From Polyangium spumosum (GTDB taxonomy: Bacteria; Myxococcota_A; Polyangia; Polyangiales; Polyangiaceae), in the NCBI RefSeq assembly GCF_009649845.1, contig NZ_WJIE01000010.1:1-64000 (forward strand): a stretch of 64,000 bases of DNA. Direction: 5' to 3'. The notes under the pieces are model-generated. The model was not told the DNA's origin, made no database searches, and saw only the letters and a list, made by a program, of their open reading frames with translations. Of this stretch, positions 42,627 through 51,527 are shown in pieces. Every line of letters starts with the position of its first letter. The first letter of the stretch is position 1. Position numbers and translations under genes: made by a program.

Positions 42627-44603
42627 ATGATTGTCATCTTCGCCCGATTCCGGTCGCTCGTGGCGCTGCTCGCGGCGGCGCTGGTGCTCGTGGCCGCGCC
42701 CCTCGCGAGGGCGGATTACGGCGATCCGCCGGAGGTCGAAGCGCAGCGGCTCGTGCACGTGCTCGGCTACGTGGGCGCGGACTACGGCGGCGCCGTGGAG
42801 AAGGGCGCGATCACGAACCAGGCCGAGTACGACGAGCAGCTCTCGCTCCTCGACGACGGCGCGAAGATCGCCGGGCGGATCCAGCCCGCGCTGCCCGCGG
42901 GCGCGCCACGCGTGGATCTGCCCGCGCTCGTCGGCAAGGTGCGCAAGCTCGTCGACGAGAAGGCGCCCGCGAGCGAGGTGTCGGCCGCGACGCTCGAAGC
43001 GAAGACGGCGATCCTCGGCTCTTTCCGCCTGGCCGAGGCGCCCACGACGGCCCCGAACGCCGAGCGAGGCCGGAGCCTCTTCCTGCAACACTGCACCGAG
43101 TGTCACGGCGCGGAGGGCCGCGGCGATACGCCGAAGGCCGCGACGCTGAACCCGCGCCCCGCGAACTTCTGGGATCCGGACATCGCTGACGGCATGACGC
43201 CCTTCCGCGTCATGAACACCGTTCGTTTCGGCGTGCAGGGCACCGCGATGGTGCCGTTCTCGCAGCTCAGCGACGCCGATCGATGGGACCTCGCGTTTTA
43301 CGTCGTCTCGCTGCGCCACGTCGCCGAGCCCGCGGATGGATCGCCGACGTACGCGCTCGCGGAGCTCGCGACCCGCGCGGATGCGTCGCTGCGTGAGGAG
43401 CTCGAGGCCGCGGGCGTGGCGAAGGAGCGTGTCCCCGCGGTGCTCGCGGATCTTCGCAAGCGCGCGCCTTACGAGGATCGCGCGGCGAGCTCGCCGCTCG
43501 CGCTCGCGCGGGCGAAGCTCGATCGGGCGCGCGTCGCGCTGCAGCGTGGGGATCGCGAGGGCGCGAAGGGCCAGATCATCGACAGCTACCTCGAAGGTGT
43601 CGAGCCGGTCGAGGCGCAGCTCAAGTCGATCGACGCCGCGATCGTGGCGCGCCTCGAAGAGCGCTACATGGACATGCGCGCGGCCCTCGATCGTGGCGAG
43701 GGGCCGGCGGACGTCGGCGCCTCGATCGGCCAGACCCTCGCGGAGCTCACGGCCGCCGAGTCGAAGCTGAAGGAAGGCGCGAAGCGGACGGGCTTCCTGT
43801 CCACGGCGATCTCGAGCGGCGGCATCGTCGTGCGCGAGGGCGTCGAGGCCGCGCTGCTCATCGCGGCGCTGCTCGGCCTCGCGGCGCAGGCGGGGCACTC
43901 GGACAAGAAGCGTTACGTCCACCTCGGCTGGTTCGTGGCGATCGTCCTCGGCGTGCTCACGTTCCTGCTCTCGCAGAAGCTCATCACGATCTCGGGCGCG
44001 AACCGCGAGCTCATCGAGGGCATCACCGCGCTGCTCGCGACGGCCGTGCTCTTCTACGTGAGCTACTCGCTGCTCGCGAAGCGCGAGGTCCAGCGCTGGA
44101 TGCGCTTCCTCAAGGAGCACATCTCGCCACGCAAGGCCGCGCTCTCCCTCTTCGGCGTCTCGCTCCTCGCGGCCTACCGCGAGGCCTTCGAGACCGTCCT
44201 CTTCTACCAGGCCCTGCTCGCCTCCGACGCCTCGCCGTTCGCGGCCGTCGTGGGCGCGGGGGTCGGCGCGGTCCTGCTCGTGATCCTCGTCGTCGCGTAC
44301 ACGCGGGCCGGACGTTTCGCGCCGCCGCAGGTCTTCTTCCGCATCTCCAGCTACATGCTCTACGGCCTCGCGGTCGTGTTCGTCGGGCAGGGCCTCTCGG
44401 CGCTGCAGATGGCGGGCGTGGTGCCGGCGCACCGCGTCGGCCTGCCGAGCGTGCCCGTCCTCGGCTTCTACCCGACGCTGGAGACGATCACCGCGCAGCT
44501 CGTCCTCATCGCGCTCGCCGTGGGCGCCTACGTGTGGAACAAGCGCTCGCCCGAGGCCGGTCCCCCGACGCGCACGGCGACGCCTGCGGCCGCGAAGGGC
44601 TAA
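42627..44603 (+). CDS. Cytochrome c-FTR1 iron permease fusion
   Basis: A 658-residue protein with an N-terminal signal, a mono-heme cytochrome c domain (CTECH at about 156-160, axial Met probably in TAMVPFSQLSDADRWDL) and an FTR1-type permease. The permease carries the iron-binding motifs REGVEA (about 401) and REAFET (about 517) within seven TM helices. It moves ferric or oxidised iron across the inner membrane, with the c-type heme placed to accept electrons from ferrous oxidation. Separate FTR1 and cytochrome genes are common; the fusion is known in some bacteria. It lies alone, its stop overlapping the convergent phosphatase stop by four bases. Confidence 0.9.
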   Translation: MIVIFARFRSLVALLAAALVLVAAPLARADYGDPPEVEAQRLVHVLGYVGADYGGAVEKGAITNQAEYDEQLSLLDDGAKIAGRIQPALPAGAPRVDLPALVGKVRKLVDEKAPASEVSAATLEAKTAILGSFRLAEAPTTAPNAERGRSLFLQHCTECHGAEGRGDTPKAATLNPRPANFWDPDIADGMTPFRVMNTVRFGVQGTAMVPFSQLSDADRWDLAFYVVSLRHVAEPADGSPTYALAELATRADASLREELEAAGVAKERVPAVLADLRKRAPYEDRAASSPLALARAKLDRARVALQRGDREGAKGQIIDSYLEGVEPVEAQLKSIDAAIVARLEERYMDMRAALDRGEGPADVGASIGQTLAELTAAESKLKEGAKRTGFLSTAISSGGIVVREGVEAALLIAALLGLAAQAGHSDKKRYVHLGWFVAIVLGVLTFLLSQKLITISGANRELIEGITALLATAVLFYVSYSLLAKREVQRWMRFLKEHISPRKAALSLFGVSLLAAYREAFETVLFYQALLASDASPFAAVVGAGVGAVLLVILVVAYTRAGRFAPPQVFFRISSYMLYGLAVVFVGQGLSALQMAGVVPAHRVGLPSVPVLGFYPTLETITAQLVLIALAVGAYVWNKRSPEAGPPTRTATPAAAKG

Positions 44604-45460
44604 AACGCGCCGCGATGAACCGCTGGGGCCCCCGGGTGCAAGATCCGGAGGCCGCGGCGGGCGGCGTCCTCGGCGCTCATCGCCGGCTCCGAGAGATCCC
44701 ACTCCAGGTAGAGCTTGTCCCCGTCGAAGCAGCCGAAGCTCGTCGACACGCAGAGCATCGGCTCGCGATCGATCGCGTAGCCGGTCCGCGCCACGTCGTG
44801 ACCGTACACGGCGACGCGCGCGTTCGGGTGGATGGCGCGCAGGAAGGCCCAGGCGCGATCGGATGAGGTCGTTCGGGCCCAGAGCAGCGCCCCGAGCGTC
44901 CCGCGGGCGGCCATCTCTTCGAGCGTCAACCCCGTGCAGCCGTCGAGCGAAAGGTTCTCGAGGTCGTCGCGGCTCTGGATGCGCGCGTGTGGCGCCGCGT
45001 GCAGCATGACGAGCTGCGCCTTGGGGGCGACGGCGACGAACGGCCACGTACGAAACCAGTCACGCATCGCCTGCGTGCCGTCGTCGCCGAGTAGCTGCTC
45101 GAGCCGCATCGCTTCGTCCGGGAAGAACTTCGCGACGATGGGGCCACCGACGTGCGCGTGCTCGTGGTTGCCGAGCAGATAATGAACGCGGTCCGGGTAC
45201 CTGTTTTGCAGATCGCGCGCTCGCTCGAGCACCCCGGGCGAGTCGCCTTCGTAGTAGCTGCCGAGGTAGTCGGGCCAGTCCATCTCGGCGAGCTCGGGCC
45301 CGTGCACCAAGTCGCCCGTGACGACCAGGACGGCCCCATCGGGCTCGCGGGCGGCGCGTTCGAAAATGGCGGCGATGCGCTCGAAGTCCTCCACGTGACC
45401 CTGGAGGTCCGTGGCGACGATGAGCTTGCCGCGTTCTGGGAGCACGACGACGCGTCGCAC
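44600..45460 (-). CDS. PPP-type metallophosphoesterase
   Basis: A 286-residue calcineurin-like enzyme with the motifs DLQGH (residues 18-22), GDLVHG, GNHEH and a late His in MLHAAPHARI and YGHDV. It should hydrolyse phosphoesters with a binuclear metal centre; PPP family members act on phosphoprotein Ser/Thr or on diadenosine polyphosphates. The motif order and GNHEH fit the ApaH/PPP group. The substrate is unknown; a kinase gene is close by but not adjacent. Confidence 0.85.
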   Translation of the reverse strand: MRRVVVLPERGKLIVATDLQGHVEDFERIAAIFERAAREPDGAVLVVTGDLVHGPELAEMDWPDYLGSYYEGDSPGVLERARDLQNRYPDRVHYLLGNHEHAHVGGPIVAKFFPDEAMRLEQLLGDDGTQAMRDWFRTWPFVAVAPKAQLVMLHAAPHARIQSRDDLENLSLDGCTGLTLEEMAARGTLGALLWARTTSSDRAWAFLRAIHPNARVAVYGHDVARTGYAIDREPMLCVSTSFGCFDGDKLYLEWDLSEPAMSAEDAARRGLRILHPGAPAVHRGAF

Positions 45461-45598
45461 AGCGGGCGAGACTACCGCACTTCGGTCTTCTTGCTCGTGA
45501 AAGCGCGCACGCCCTCGTCGTATCGGGCGGGGACCGAGGATGTCCGCGGAATGTCACCCGGTAGCGTCGCGCTGCCCTGGGGGCTACTCTACCGCGCC

Positions 45599-47347
45599 AT
45601 GAACAATCAGAGCCTTTCCGCGTGGGTCGAAGAGGTGGCCCGCCAGACGGAGCCCGACCGCGTGGTGTGGTGTGATGGTTCCGAGGAGGAGTACCGCGGG
45701 CTCGTGCAGGCCATGCTCCGGGACGGCACGCTGCACGAGCTCGACCAGGTCGCGTACTCCGGTTGTTACCTGCACCGGAGCCATCCGTCCGACGTGGCGC
45801 GGACCGAGCATTTGACCTTCATCTGCTCGGATCGCGCCGAGGACGCCGGGCCGACGAACAACTGGATGTCGCCGACGGAGGCGCGCGAGAAGGTGGGCCG
45901 GCTCTTCGACCGCTCGATGCGCGGGCGGACGATGTACGTGGTCCCGTACCTGATGGGCCCGGCCGGCTCGTCTGCTTCGAAGGTCGGCGTCGAGATCACC
46001 GACAGCGCGTACGTCGCCGCGAGCATGCGGATCATGACGCGTATGGGCAAGGTCGCGCTCGAGCACCTCGGCACCTCGAGCGACTTCTGCCGGGGCTTGC
46101 ACTCGCTCGGCGACCTCGATCCGGAGCGCCGCTTCATCGCGCATTTCCCCGAGGAGAGGCTCATCTGGAGCGTGGGCTCCGGCTACGGCGGCAACGCGCT
46201 GCTCGGCAAGAAGTGCTTCGCGCTCCGCATCGCGAGCACCATGGGTCGCGACGAGGGCTGGCTCGCGGAGCACATGCTCATCATGGGCCTCGAGGATCCT
46301 TCGGGGAACGTGACGTACATCTGCGCTGCGTTCCCGAGCGCCTGCGGGAAGACCAACCTCGCGATGATGGTGCCGCCCGCGAGCCAGCCGGGCTGGAAGG
46401 TGTGGACCGTCGGCGACGACATCGCGTGGCTGCGCGTCGGCGCGGATGGTCGGCTCTGGGCCGTGAACCCCGAGGCAGGTTTCTTCGGCGTCGCCCCCGG
46501 GACGAGCCGCAAGACGAACCCGCACGCGCTCGCGACCGTCCAGCGCAACACGATCTTCACGAACGTGGCGATGACGCGGGAGCGGCACCCGTGGTGGGAG
46601 GGCATGGACGGCCAGGTGCCGGCGGAGCTCACGGACTGGAAGGGCAGGCCGTGGACGCCGGCGAGCAAGGAGCCTGCGGCGCACCCGAACAGCCGTTTCT
46701 GCGTGCCGGCGAAGCAGTGTCCGAGCGTCTCGTCGTTGATGGAGGCGCCCGAGGGCGTGCCCATCAGCGCCTTCGTGTTCGGCGGCCGCAGGGCCAAGCT
46801 CGCGCCGCTCGTGTACGAGTCGCGCGACTGGGCGCACGGCGTGTACCTCGGCGCGTCGATGGCCTCGGAGACGACGGCGGCGGCCACGGGCAAGGTGGGC
46901 GTCGTGCGCCGCGACCCGATGGCGATGCGCCCGTTCTGTGGATACAACATGGGCGACTACTTCCGGCATTGGCTGGAGATGGGGCGCGGTCGCTCGAGCT
47001 TCCCGAAGGTCTTCCACGTGAACTGGTTCCGCCAGAACGAGGCGGGCAAGTTCCTCTGGCCCGGCTTCGGCGAGAACCTGCGCGTGTTGCGGTGGATCAA
47101 CGATCGCGTGCACGGCCGGGCGAAGGGCCATGAGACGGCGCTCGGCATCTTCCCGGCCGAGGGCGAGCTCGACACGAGCGGGCTCGATCTCCACGCATCG
47201 GCGATGAGCGAGCTCTTCTCGATCGATCGTGACGCGTGGATCGAGGACCTCGCCGATCAGGAGGCGTTCTTCGGGTCGTTCGGCGACAAGATGCCCGAGG
47301 AGATCTGGCGCGAGCATCGCGCGCTGCGTTCGCACCTCTCGCCCTGA
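45599..47347 (+). CDS. pckG: GTP-dependent phosphoenolpyruvate carboxykinase
   Basis: A 582-residue enzyme converting oxaloacetate and GTP to PEP, GDP and CO2. Family signatures are GYGGNALLGKKC, the P-loop FPSACGKTNLAMM with the catalytic Cys, VGDDIAWLR, GVAPGTSRKTNP, FVFGGRRAKLAP and GYNMGDYF. Length is normal for the GTP form. The start MNNQSLSAWVEE is preferred over the upstream frame, which is not conserved in style. It lies just upstream of the regulator and menaquinone operon. PEP is also a substrate of the DAHP synthase encoded there. Confidence 0.95.
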   Translation: MNNQSLSAWVEEVARQTEPDRVVWCDGSEEEYRGLVQAMLRDGTLHELDQVAYSGCYLHRSHPSDVARTEHLTFICSDRAEDAGPTNNWMSPTEAREKVGRLFDRSMRGRTMYVVPYLMGPAGSSASKVGVEITDSAYVAASMRIMTRMGKVALEHLGTSSDFCRGLHSLGDLDPERRFIAHFPEERLIWSVGSGYGGNALLGKKCFALRIASTMGRDEGWLAEHMLIMGLEDPSGNVTYICAAFPSACGKTNLAMMVPPASQPGWKVWTVGDDIAWLRVGADGRLWAVNPEAGFFGVAPGTSRKTNPHALATVQRNTIFTNVAMTRERHPWWEGMDGQVPAELTDWKGRPWTPASKEPAAHPNSRFCVPAKQCPSVSSLMEAPEGVPISAFVFGGRRAKLAPLVYESRDWAHGVYLGASMASETTAAATGKVGVVRRDPMAMRPFCGYNMGDYFRHWLEMGRGRSSFPKVFHVNWFRQNEAGKFLWPGFGENLRVLRWINDRVHGRAKGHETALGIFPAEGELDTSGLDLHASAMSELFSIDRDAWIEDLADQEAFFGSFGDKMPEEIWREHRALRSHLSP

Positions 47348-47538
47348 AGCGCGCTGCTCCGCGACGCTTCCCCCGCGGCCCCGGCGACGACGTCGGGGCC
47401 GCGTCGTTTCCATTTCGCGCGGCGTCGTCCCGACGCGCCATTTCCACGACGCGTTGCGCCGCCGCGAAGGCCACGCGGGCGAGCGTGAAAATGTCGGCGC
47501 CTCGTCTTGACCGCGCCGACCTTTACCGCTACCTGCAG
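47348..47538. other. Noncoding gap between pckG and regulator
   Basis: The 190 bases hold no gene with a convincing start. GC-rich inverted segments occur but no strong terminator with a T run was seen. Confidence 0.4.
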
Positions 47539-47556
47539 TTTCAAAATCTTTTGAAA
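47539..47556. promoter_or_regulatory. Palindromic operator at regulator start
   Basis: TTTCAAAATCTTTTGAAA is a perfect 8-2-8 palindrome located 12 bases before the GbsR/MarR-type ATG. Its AT-rich character is exceptional here. Placement suggests the regulator binds its own promoter; the same site could not be found again before the menaquinone genes. Confidence 0.6.
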
Positions 47557-47568
47557 GTTCACGTCACC

Positions 47569-48138
47569 ATGTCCGAGCGCGAGACCCCGAGACACGACGA
47601 AGCCCACGAGGCCGAGCTCATCGCGGCCGAGGCGATCGGCGACGTGATCGAGCACTGGGGTTTTCGTCGCGTTCTCGGGCGCGTGTGGACGATCCTGTTC
47701 ATCGCGGCGGAGCCTTTGCCCGCGGCCGTCATCGGCGAGCGGCTGAGCCTCTCGGCCGGCGCGGTGAGCATGTCGCTCACGGAGCTGCAGCGCTGGGGCG
47801 TCGTCCGCCGCGTGTTCCGGCCGGGTGAGCGCAAGGAGTACTTCGAGGCCGAGACGGACTTCTGGAAGATGATCTCGAAGGTCTTCGACGAGCGCGAGCG
47901 GCTGCTCGCCGAGTCGGTGCGGGGGCGGCTCGAGCGAGCGGTGGCGCTCCTCGAGGCCCGCCCGCGCGCGTCGGGCGCCGAGCAACGCGCCGACCGCGTG
48001 CGCCGCCTGCTCTCCTTCGTGATCGTCGCCGAGACCGCGCTCGACGGCTTCATCCGCTCGCGCCGCGTGGACTTCTCGCCCTTCGGCGACCTCATCCGTT
48101 TTCCGCTTCGCGTCGCAACGCGCAAGCGCAGGGCCTAG
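47569..48138 (+). CDS. GbsR/MarR-type transcriptional regulator
   Basis: A 189-residue protein starting MSERETPRHDEAHEAELIAA. The winged-helix core is RVWTILFIAAEPLPAAVIGERLSLSAGAVSMSLTELQRWGVVRRVFRPGERKEYFEAETDFWKM, typical of the GbsR subgroup of MarR (LSLSAGAVSMSLTELQ as recognition helix, GERKEYF as wing). A long C-terminal helix (FDERERLLAESVRGRLERAVALLE) provides dimerisation. GbsR-type proteins sense small ligands and repress nearby genes. An 18-bp palindrome lies just before its start. The polyprenyl synthase gene begins 64 bases downstream, so the quinone operon is a probable target. Confidence 0.85.
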   Translation: MSERETPRHDEAHEAELIAAEAIGDVIEHWGFRRVLGRVWTILFIAAEPLPAAVIGERLSLSAGAVSMSLTELQRWGVVRRVFRPGERKEYFEAETDFWKMISKVFDERERLLAESVRGRLERAVALLEARPRASGAEQRADRVRRLLSFVIVAETALDGFIRSRRVDFSPFGDLIRFPLRVATRKRRA

Positions 48139-48202
48139 GCAGTCTCGAGACCCTTCGGTCCGGGGACGGCGCGGAAAGAGCCGTGCCCCGGCGGGAGAAC
48201 CC

Positions 48203-49324
48203 ATGTCGATCGCAACGTATCCCATCCAGCGCGTCCCTCACCACGACGTCGTCGGAACCCTCGAGCGCGGCTGCCAGGAGCACGGCCTCGATCCGCTCGC
48301 AAACAAACTCGCGGAGCTCCGCCTCTTCCTCGCCCACGATCTCGACGAGGTCGATCGCGCGATCGCGAGCGTGGGTCTCGGGGCGGAGGACGCCGCAGGC
48401 GATCCGAAGCCCCGAACGTCGACCGGGCTGGAAGGACAAACGCCCGCCCAGGAGAGCGCGCGGCACCTGCTCTCGCAGGACGGCAAGCGCCTGCGGCCCA
48501 TCGTCGTCGCGCTCGCGGCGCACGTGGGCCGGGGCTTCAGCGAGGCGGCGCGCACCTACGCCGTGGCGGTCGAGCTCGTGCACAACGCGACGCTCCTGCA
48601 CGACGACGTCGTCGACCTCGGCGCGCGTCGGCGCGGCGCCGACGCGGCGCGCGTCATCTACGGCAACGCCGCGAGCATCTTCGGCGGCGACTGGCTGCTC
48701 GTCGAGGCCCTCTGCCGCATCCAGCGCGTGGGCAACGCCGAGGTCCTCGCGCGCATGCTCGAGGTCGTGAAGGAGATGGTCATCGCCGAGTCGATGCAGC
48801 TCGCGCGCCGCGGCAAGCTCGACACGAGCGTGAGCGACTACTTCCACATCGTCGACGGCAAGACGGCCTCGCTCTTCCGCTGGGCGATGTTCGCCGGTGC
48901 GCGCGCGGGCGGCGTGAGCGACGAGGGCTGCGAGGCGCTCGTCGACTACGGCAAGAAGCTCGGCGTCGCCTTCCAGCTCGTCGACGACGTCCTCGACGTC
49001 GCGGGTGATCCCGAGGCCACGGGCAAGACGCTGCTCGCGGATCTCGGCGAGGGGAAGATGACCTACCCCTTGCTCTGCGCGCTCGAGCGTTGCCCGGAGC
49101 TCGTACCGCTGCTCGAGGCGGTGTGCGCGGGCGAGGAGGTCGGGCCCGAGGTGGGCGGGCGCGTGGCCTCGCTCCTGCGCTCGTCGGGCGTGGTCGACGA
49201 GTGCCTCGCGCTCGCGCGGAGGCTCTGTGAAGAGGCCATCGCGGGGCTCTCGATCATCCCGGATGGAGTCGCCAAGAGTGCCCTCGTGACCGTCGCGCGC
49301 GCGACGCCCGAGCGCAGGAGGTAA
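48203..49324 (+). CDS. Long-chain polyprenyl diphosphate synthase
   Basis: A 373-residue isoprenyl diphosphate synthase that builds the menaquinone side chain from farnesyl/geranyl diphosphate and isopentenyl diphosphate. The first Asp-rich motif is HDDVVD with the LGARRRG phosphate-binding part, the second is VDDVLDVAG, and GKRLRP is also present. An N-terminal extension of about 85 residues precedes the core. Its 3' end is five bases from the aroF start and it is the first gene of the menaquinone operon, so the product length is inferred to match the menaquinone tail. The side-chain length cannot be read from sequence. Confidence 0.9.
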   Translation: MSIATYPIQRVPHHDVVGTLERGCQEHGLDPLANKLAELRLFLAHDLDEVDRAIASVGLGAEDAAGDPKPRTSTGLEGQTPAQESARHLLSQDGKRLRPIVVALAAHVGRGFSEAARTYAVAVELVHNATLLHDDVVDLGARRRGADAARVIYGNAASIFGGDWLLVEALCRIQRVGNAEVLARMLEVVKEMVIAESMQLARRGKLDTSVSDYFHIVDGKTASLFRWAMFAGARAGGVSDEGCEALVDYGKKLGVAFQLVDDVLDVAGDPEATGKTLLADLGEGKMTYPLLCALERCPELVPLLEAVCAGEEVGPEVGGRVASLLRSSGVVDECLALARRLCEEAIAGLSIIPDGVAKSALVTVARATPERRR

Positions 49325-49329
49325 TCGCC

Positions 49330-50319
49330 ATGATCGTGTCCTTGAAGAGCGGCGCCGACGCGGCGAACGTGCTCAGCGAGCTCACGGGGCGGGGTCTCTG
49401 GGTGTCGCGCGTCGAGCGCAGCACCTCGGGCGGCGCGGTGCACTACGTCATCGCTCCGTTTTCCCAGCCGGCGGATCCCGAGGATCTCGCCCGGATCGAC
49501 GGCGTCGCCGAGGTGACGACGCCGAAGCCCGCGCACCCGATGGTCACGGCGCAGGGCCCGGTCGTCGAGGTGAGCGGCCTCGAGGTCGGCACGGACAAAC
49601 CCATCTTCATGTGTGGGCCGTGCAGCCTCGAGTCGGAGGCGCAGGTGCGCGAGACGGCCGAGGTGCTCTCGTCGCTCGGCGTCTCGTTCATCCGCGGCGG
49701 CGCGTTCAAGCCGAGGACGAGCCCGTACGCGTTCCAGGGGCACGGCGACGTCGCGCTCGAGTGGGTGCGGCGCGCGGCCGACGCGACCGGGATGCGGGTC
49801 GTGACCGAGGCGCTCGGCGAGGGGCACGTCCCCGCGGTCGCTGCGTACGCGGATCTCGTGCAGATCGGCTCGCGCAACATGCAGAACTTCTCGCTGCTCA
49901 AGGCGATCGGCAAGACCGAGAAGCCCGTGCTCTTGAAGCGGGGCATGGCCGCGACGATCGAGGAGTGGCTGCTCGCGGGCGAGTACCTGCTCGCGCACGG
50001 CGCGAAGGGCGTGATCTTCTGCGAGCGCGGCATCCGCGGCTTCGACGACTCGACGCGGAACTTGCTCGACATCGGCGCCGTGGCGCTGCTCCGGTACGTG
50101 CATCGGCTGCCGGTGATCGTGGATCCTTCGCACGGCCTCGGACGGCGGGATCTGGTCGCGCCGCTCGGCCGCGCGGCGCTCTCGGCGGGCGCGGCGGGCC
50201 TCATGATCGAGACGCACCCGGATCCGAGGACGGCGCTCTCGGACGGCCCGCAGGCGGTGCCGCTCGGCGAGCTCGGCGCGCTGCTCGGCCGGCTCGTCTC
50301 GGCGGAGGAGGCCCGATGA
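49330..50319 (+). CDS. aroF: 3-Deoxy-7-phosphoheptulonate synthase (type I beta-like)
   Basis: A 329-residue DAHP synthase with an N-terminal regulatory-type domain (MIVSLKSGADAANVLSELTG, a FeS/ACT-like ferredoxin fold) and the TIM-barrel core. Family landmarks are MCGPCSLESEAQ, IRGGAFKPRTSPYAFQG, LVQIGSRNMQNF, VLLKRGMAATIEEWLLAGEY, FCERGIRGF and VDPSHGLGRR. It condenses PEP and erythrose 4-phosphate, the first step to chorismate. A strong AGGAGG overlaps the upstream stop. It supplies chorismate for isochorismate synthase four genes on. Confidence 0.95.
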   Translation: MIVSLKSGADAANVLSELTGRGLWVSRVERSTSGGAVHYVIAPFSQPADPEDLARIDGVAEVTTPKPAHPMVTAQGPVVEVSGLEVGTDKPIFMCGPCSLESEAQVRETAEVLSSLGVSFIRGGAFKPRTSPYAFQGHGDVALEWVRRAADATGMRVVTEALGEGHVPAVAAYADLVQIGSRNMQNFSLLKAIGKTEKPVLLKRGMAATIEEWLLAGEYLLAHGAKGVIFCERGIRGFDDSTRNLLDIGAVALLRYVHRLPVIVDPSHGLGRRDLVAPLGRAALSAGAAGLMIETHPDPRTALSDGPQAVPLGELGALLGRLVSAEEAR

Positions 50320-51527
50320 AGCGCGCGATTACGAGCCGCATCAGCAAGTTCTACGAGCGCTCGCCCGAGGCGCGCCTCGTCGTGCTGCGCGAGATGGGCG
50401 CCGTCGACGACGTCTCTTTCGCGCACCTCGCGCGGGGCGGGGTCCTCGACGTCACGGTCGCCGATCACATGAGCGAGAACGTGATCGCGACGCACGCGCT
50501 CCCGCTCGGCGTGGGCCTGAATTTCGTGATCGACGGGCGCGACGTCCTCGTGCCCATGGCCGTCGAGGAGCCGAGCGTCATCGCCGCGGCGTCGAACGCG
50601 GCGCGTATGGTGCGGGCTTCGGGCGGGTTCTTCGGCGAGGCGGATCCGCCGATCATGACGGCCCAGATCCAGCTCGACGACGTGCCCGAGCCGCGCGCCG
50701 CGTGCGAGCGGATCCTCGAGGCGAAGGCGCGGCTCTCGGCGCTCGGTGATACGTCGATCCCGCGCATGGTGGCCCGCGGCGGCGGCGTGCGTGATCTCGA
50801 CGTGCGCGTGCTCGACGAGGCGCTCGGCGTGATCGTGGTGCACGTGCACGTCGACGTGGGCGACTGCATGGGCGCGAACACGGTCGACACGGTCGCGGAG
50901 GCCATGGCGCCCGCCGTGCACGCGATCGCGGGCGGGACGATGGGGCTCCGGATCCTCACGAACTTGCCGCTCCGGCGCCTCGTGCGGGTGCGCGCGGAGG
51001 TGCGTGACGAGGACGTGGGCGGCGCGGAGCTCGCGGGCGGCATCGCGCGCGCGAGCCGCTTCGCCGAGCTCGATGTGTTCCGCGCCGTCACCCACAACAA
51101 GGGCTTCATGAACGGCGTCGACGCGGCCGCCCTCGCGCTCGGGCAGGATTTCCGCGCGATCGAGGCCGGCGCGCACGCGTTCGCCGCGCACGGCGGGCGC
51201 TACCGGCCGCTCAGCACGTGGAAACGCAAGCCCGGCGGGCTCGTCGGCGAGGCGGAGCTGCCGCTCGCGGTGGGCACGGCCGGAGGTCTGTCGAGCGCGC
51301 ATCCCGGCGTGCGCGCCGCGCTCGACATGCTCGGCGCATCGACTGCGGGTGAGCTCGCCGTGGCGCTCGCCTCGGTCGGGCTCGCGTCGAACCTCGCGGC
51401 GCTGCGCGCGCTCGCGGGGGAGGGCATCCAGCGAGGTCACATGCGCCTGCATGAGCGCAAGCAGAACGTGCAGGCGACCGATCCGCCGCCCGTCTTGAGC
51501 GGGCCACGAAGCGAGGTGGGACGATGA
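50316..51527 (+). CDS. mvaA: Class II HMG-CoA reductase
   Basis: A 403-residue class II enzyme reducing HMG-CoA to mevalonate (or the reverse). Motifs are ENVIATHALPLGVGLNF, DVGDCMGANTVDTVAE, GTMGLRILTNLPLRR, HNKGFMNGVDAAALALGQDFRAIEAGAHAF and the late catalytic-His region in IQRGHMRLHERK. The start overlaps the aroF stop (ATGA). Its presence inside a menaquinone operon points to the mevalonate route as the isoprenoid source here, consistent with known use of this route in myxobacteria. It feeds the polyprenyl synthase encoded two genes upstream. Confidence 0.95.
   Translation: MKRAITSRISKFYERSPEARLVVLREMGAVDDVSFAHLARGGVLDVTVADHMSENVIATHALPLGVGLNFVIDGRDVLVPMAVEEPSVIAAASNAARMVRASGGFFGEADPPIMTAQIQLDDVPEPRAACERILEAKARLSALGDTSIPRMVARGGGVRDLDVRVLDEALGVIVVHVHVDVGDCMGANTVDTVAEAMAPAVHAIAGGTMGLRILTNLPLRRLVRVRAEVRDEDVGGAELAGGIARASRFAELDVFRAVTHNKGFMNGVDAAALALGQDFRAIEAGAHAFAAHGGRYRPLSTWKRKPGGLVGEAELPLAVGTAGGLSSAHPGVRAALDMLGASTAGELAVALASVGLASNLAALRALAGEGIQRGHMRLHERKQNVQATDPPPVLSGPRSEVGR

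Noticed and set aside
45584-47413. Long minus-strand frame opposite pckG
   Set aside because: Shadow; pckG on the plus strand has all family motifs.
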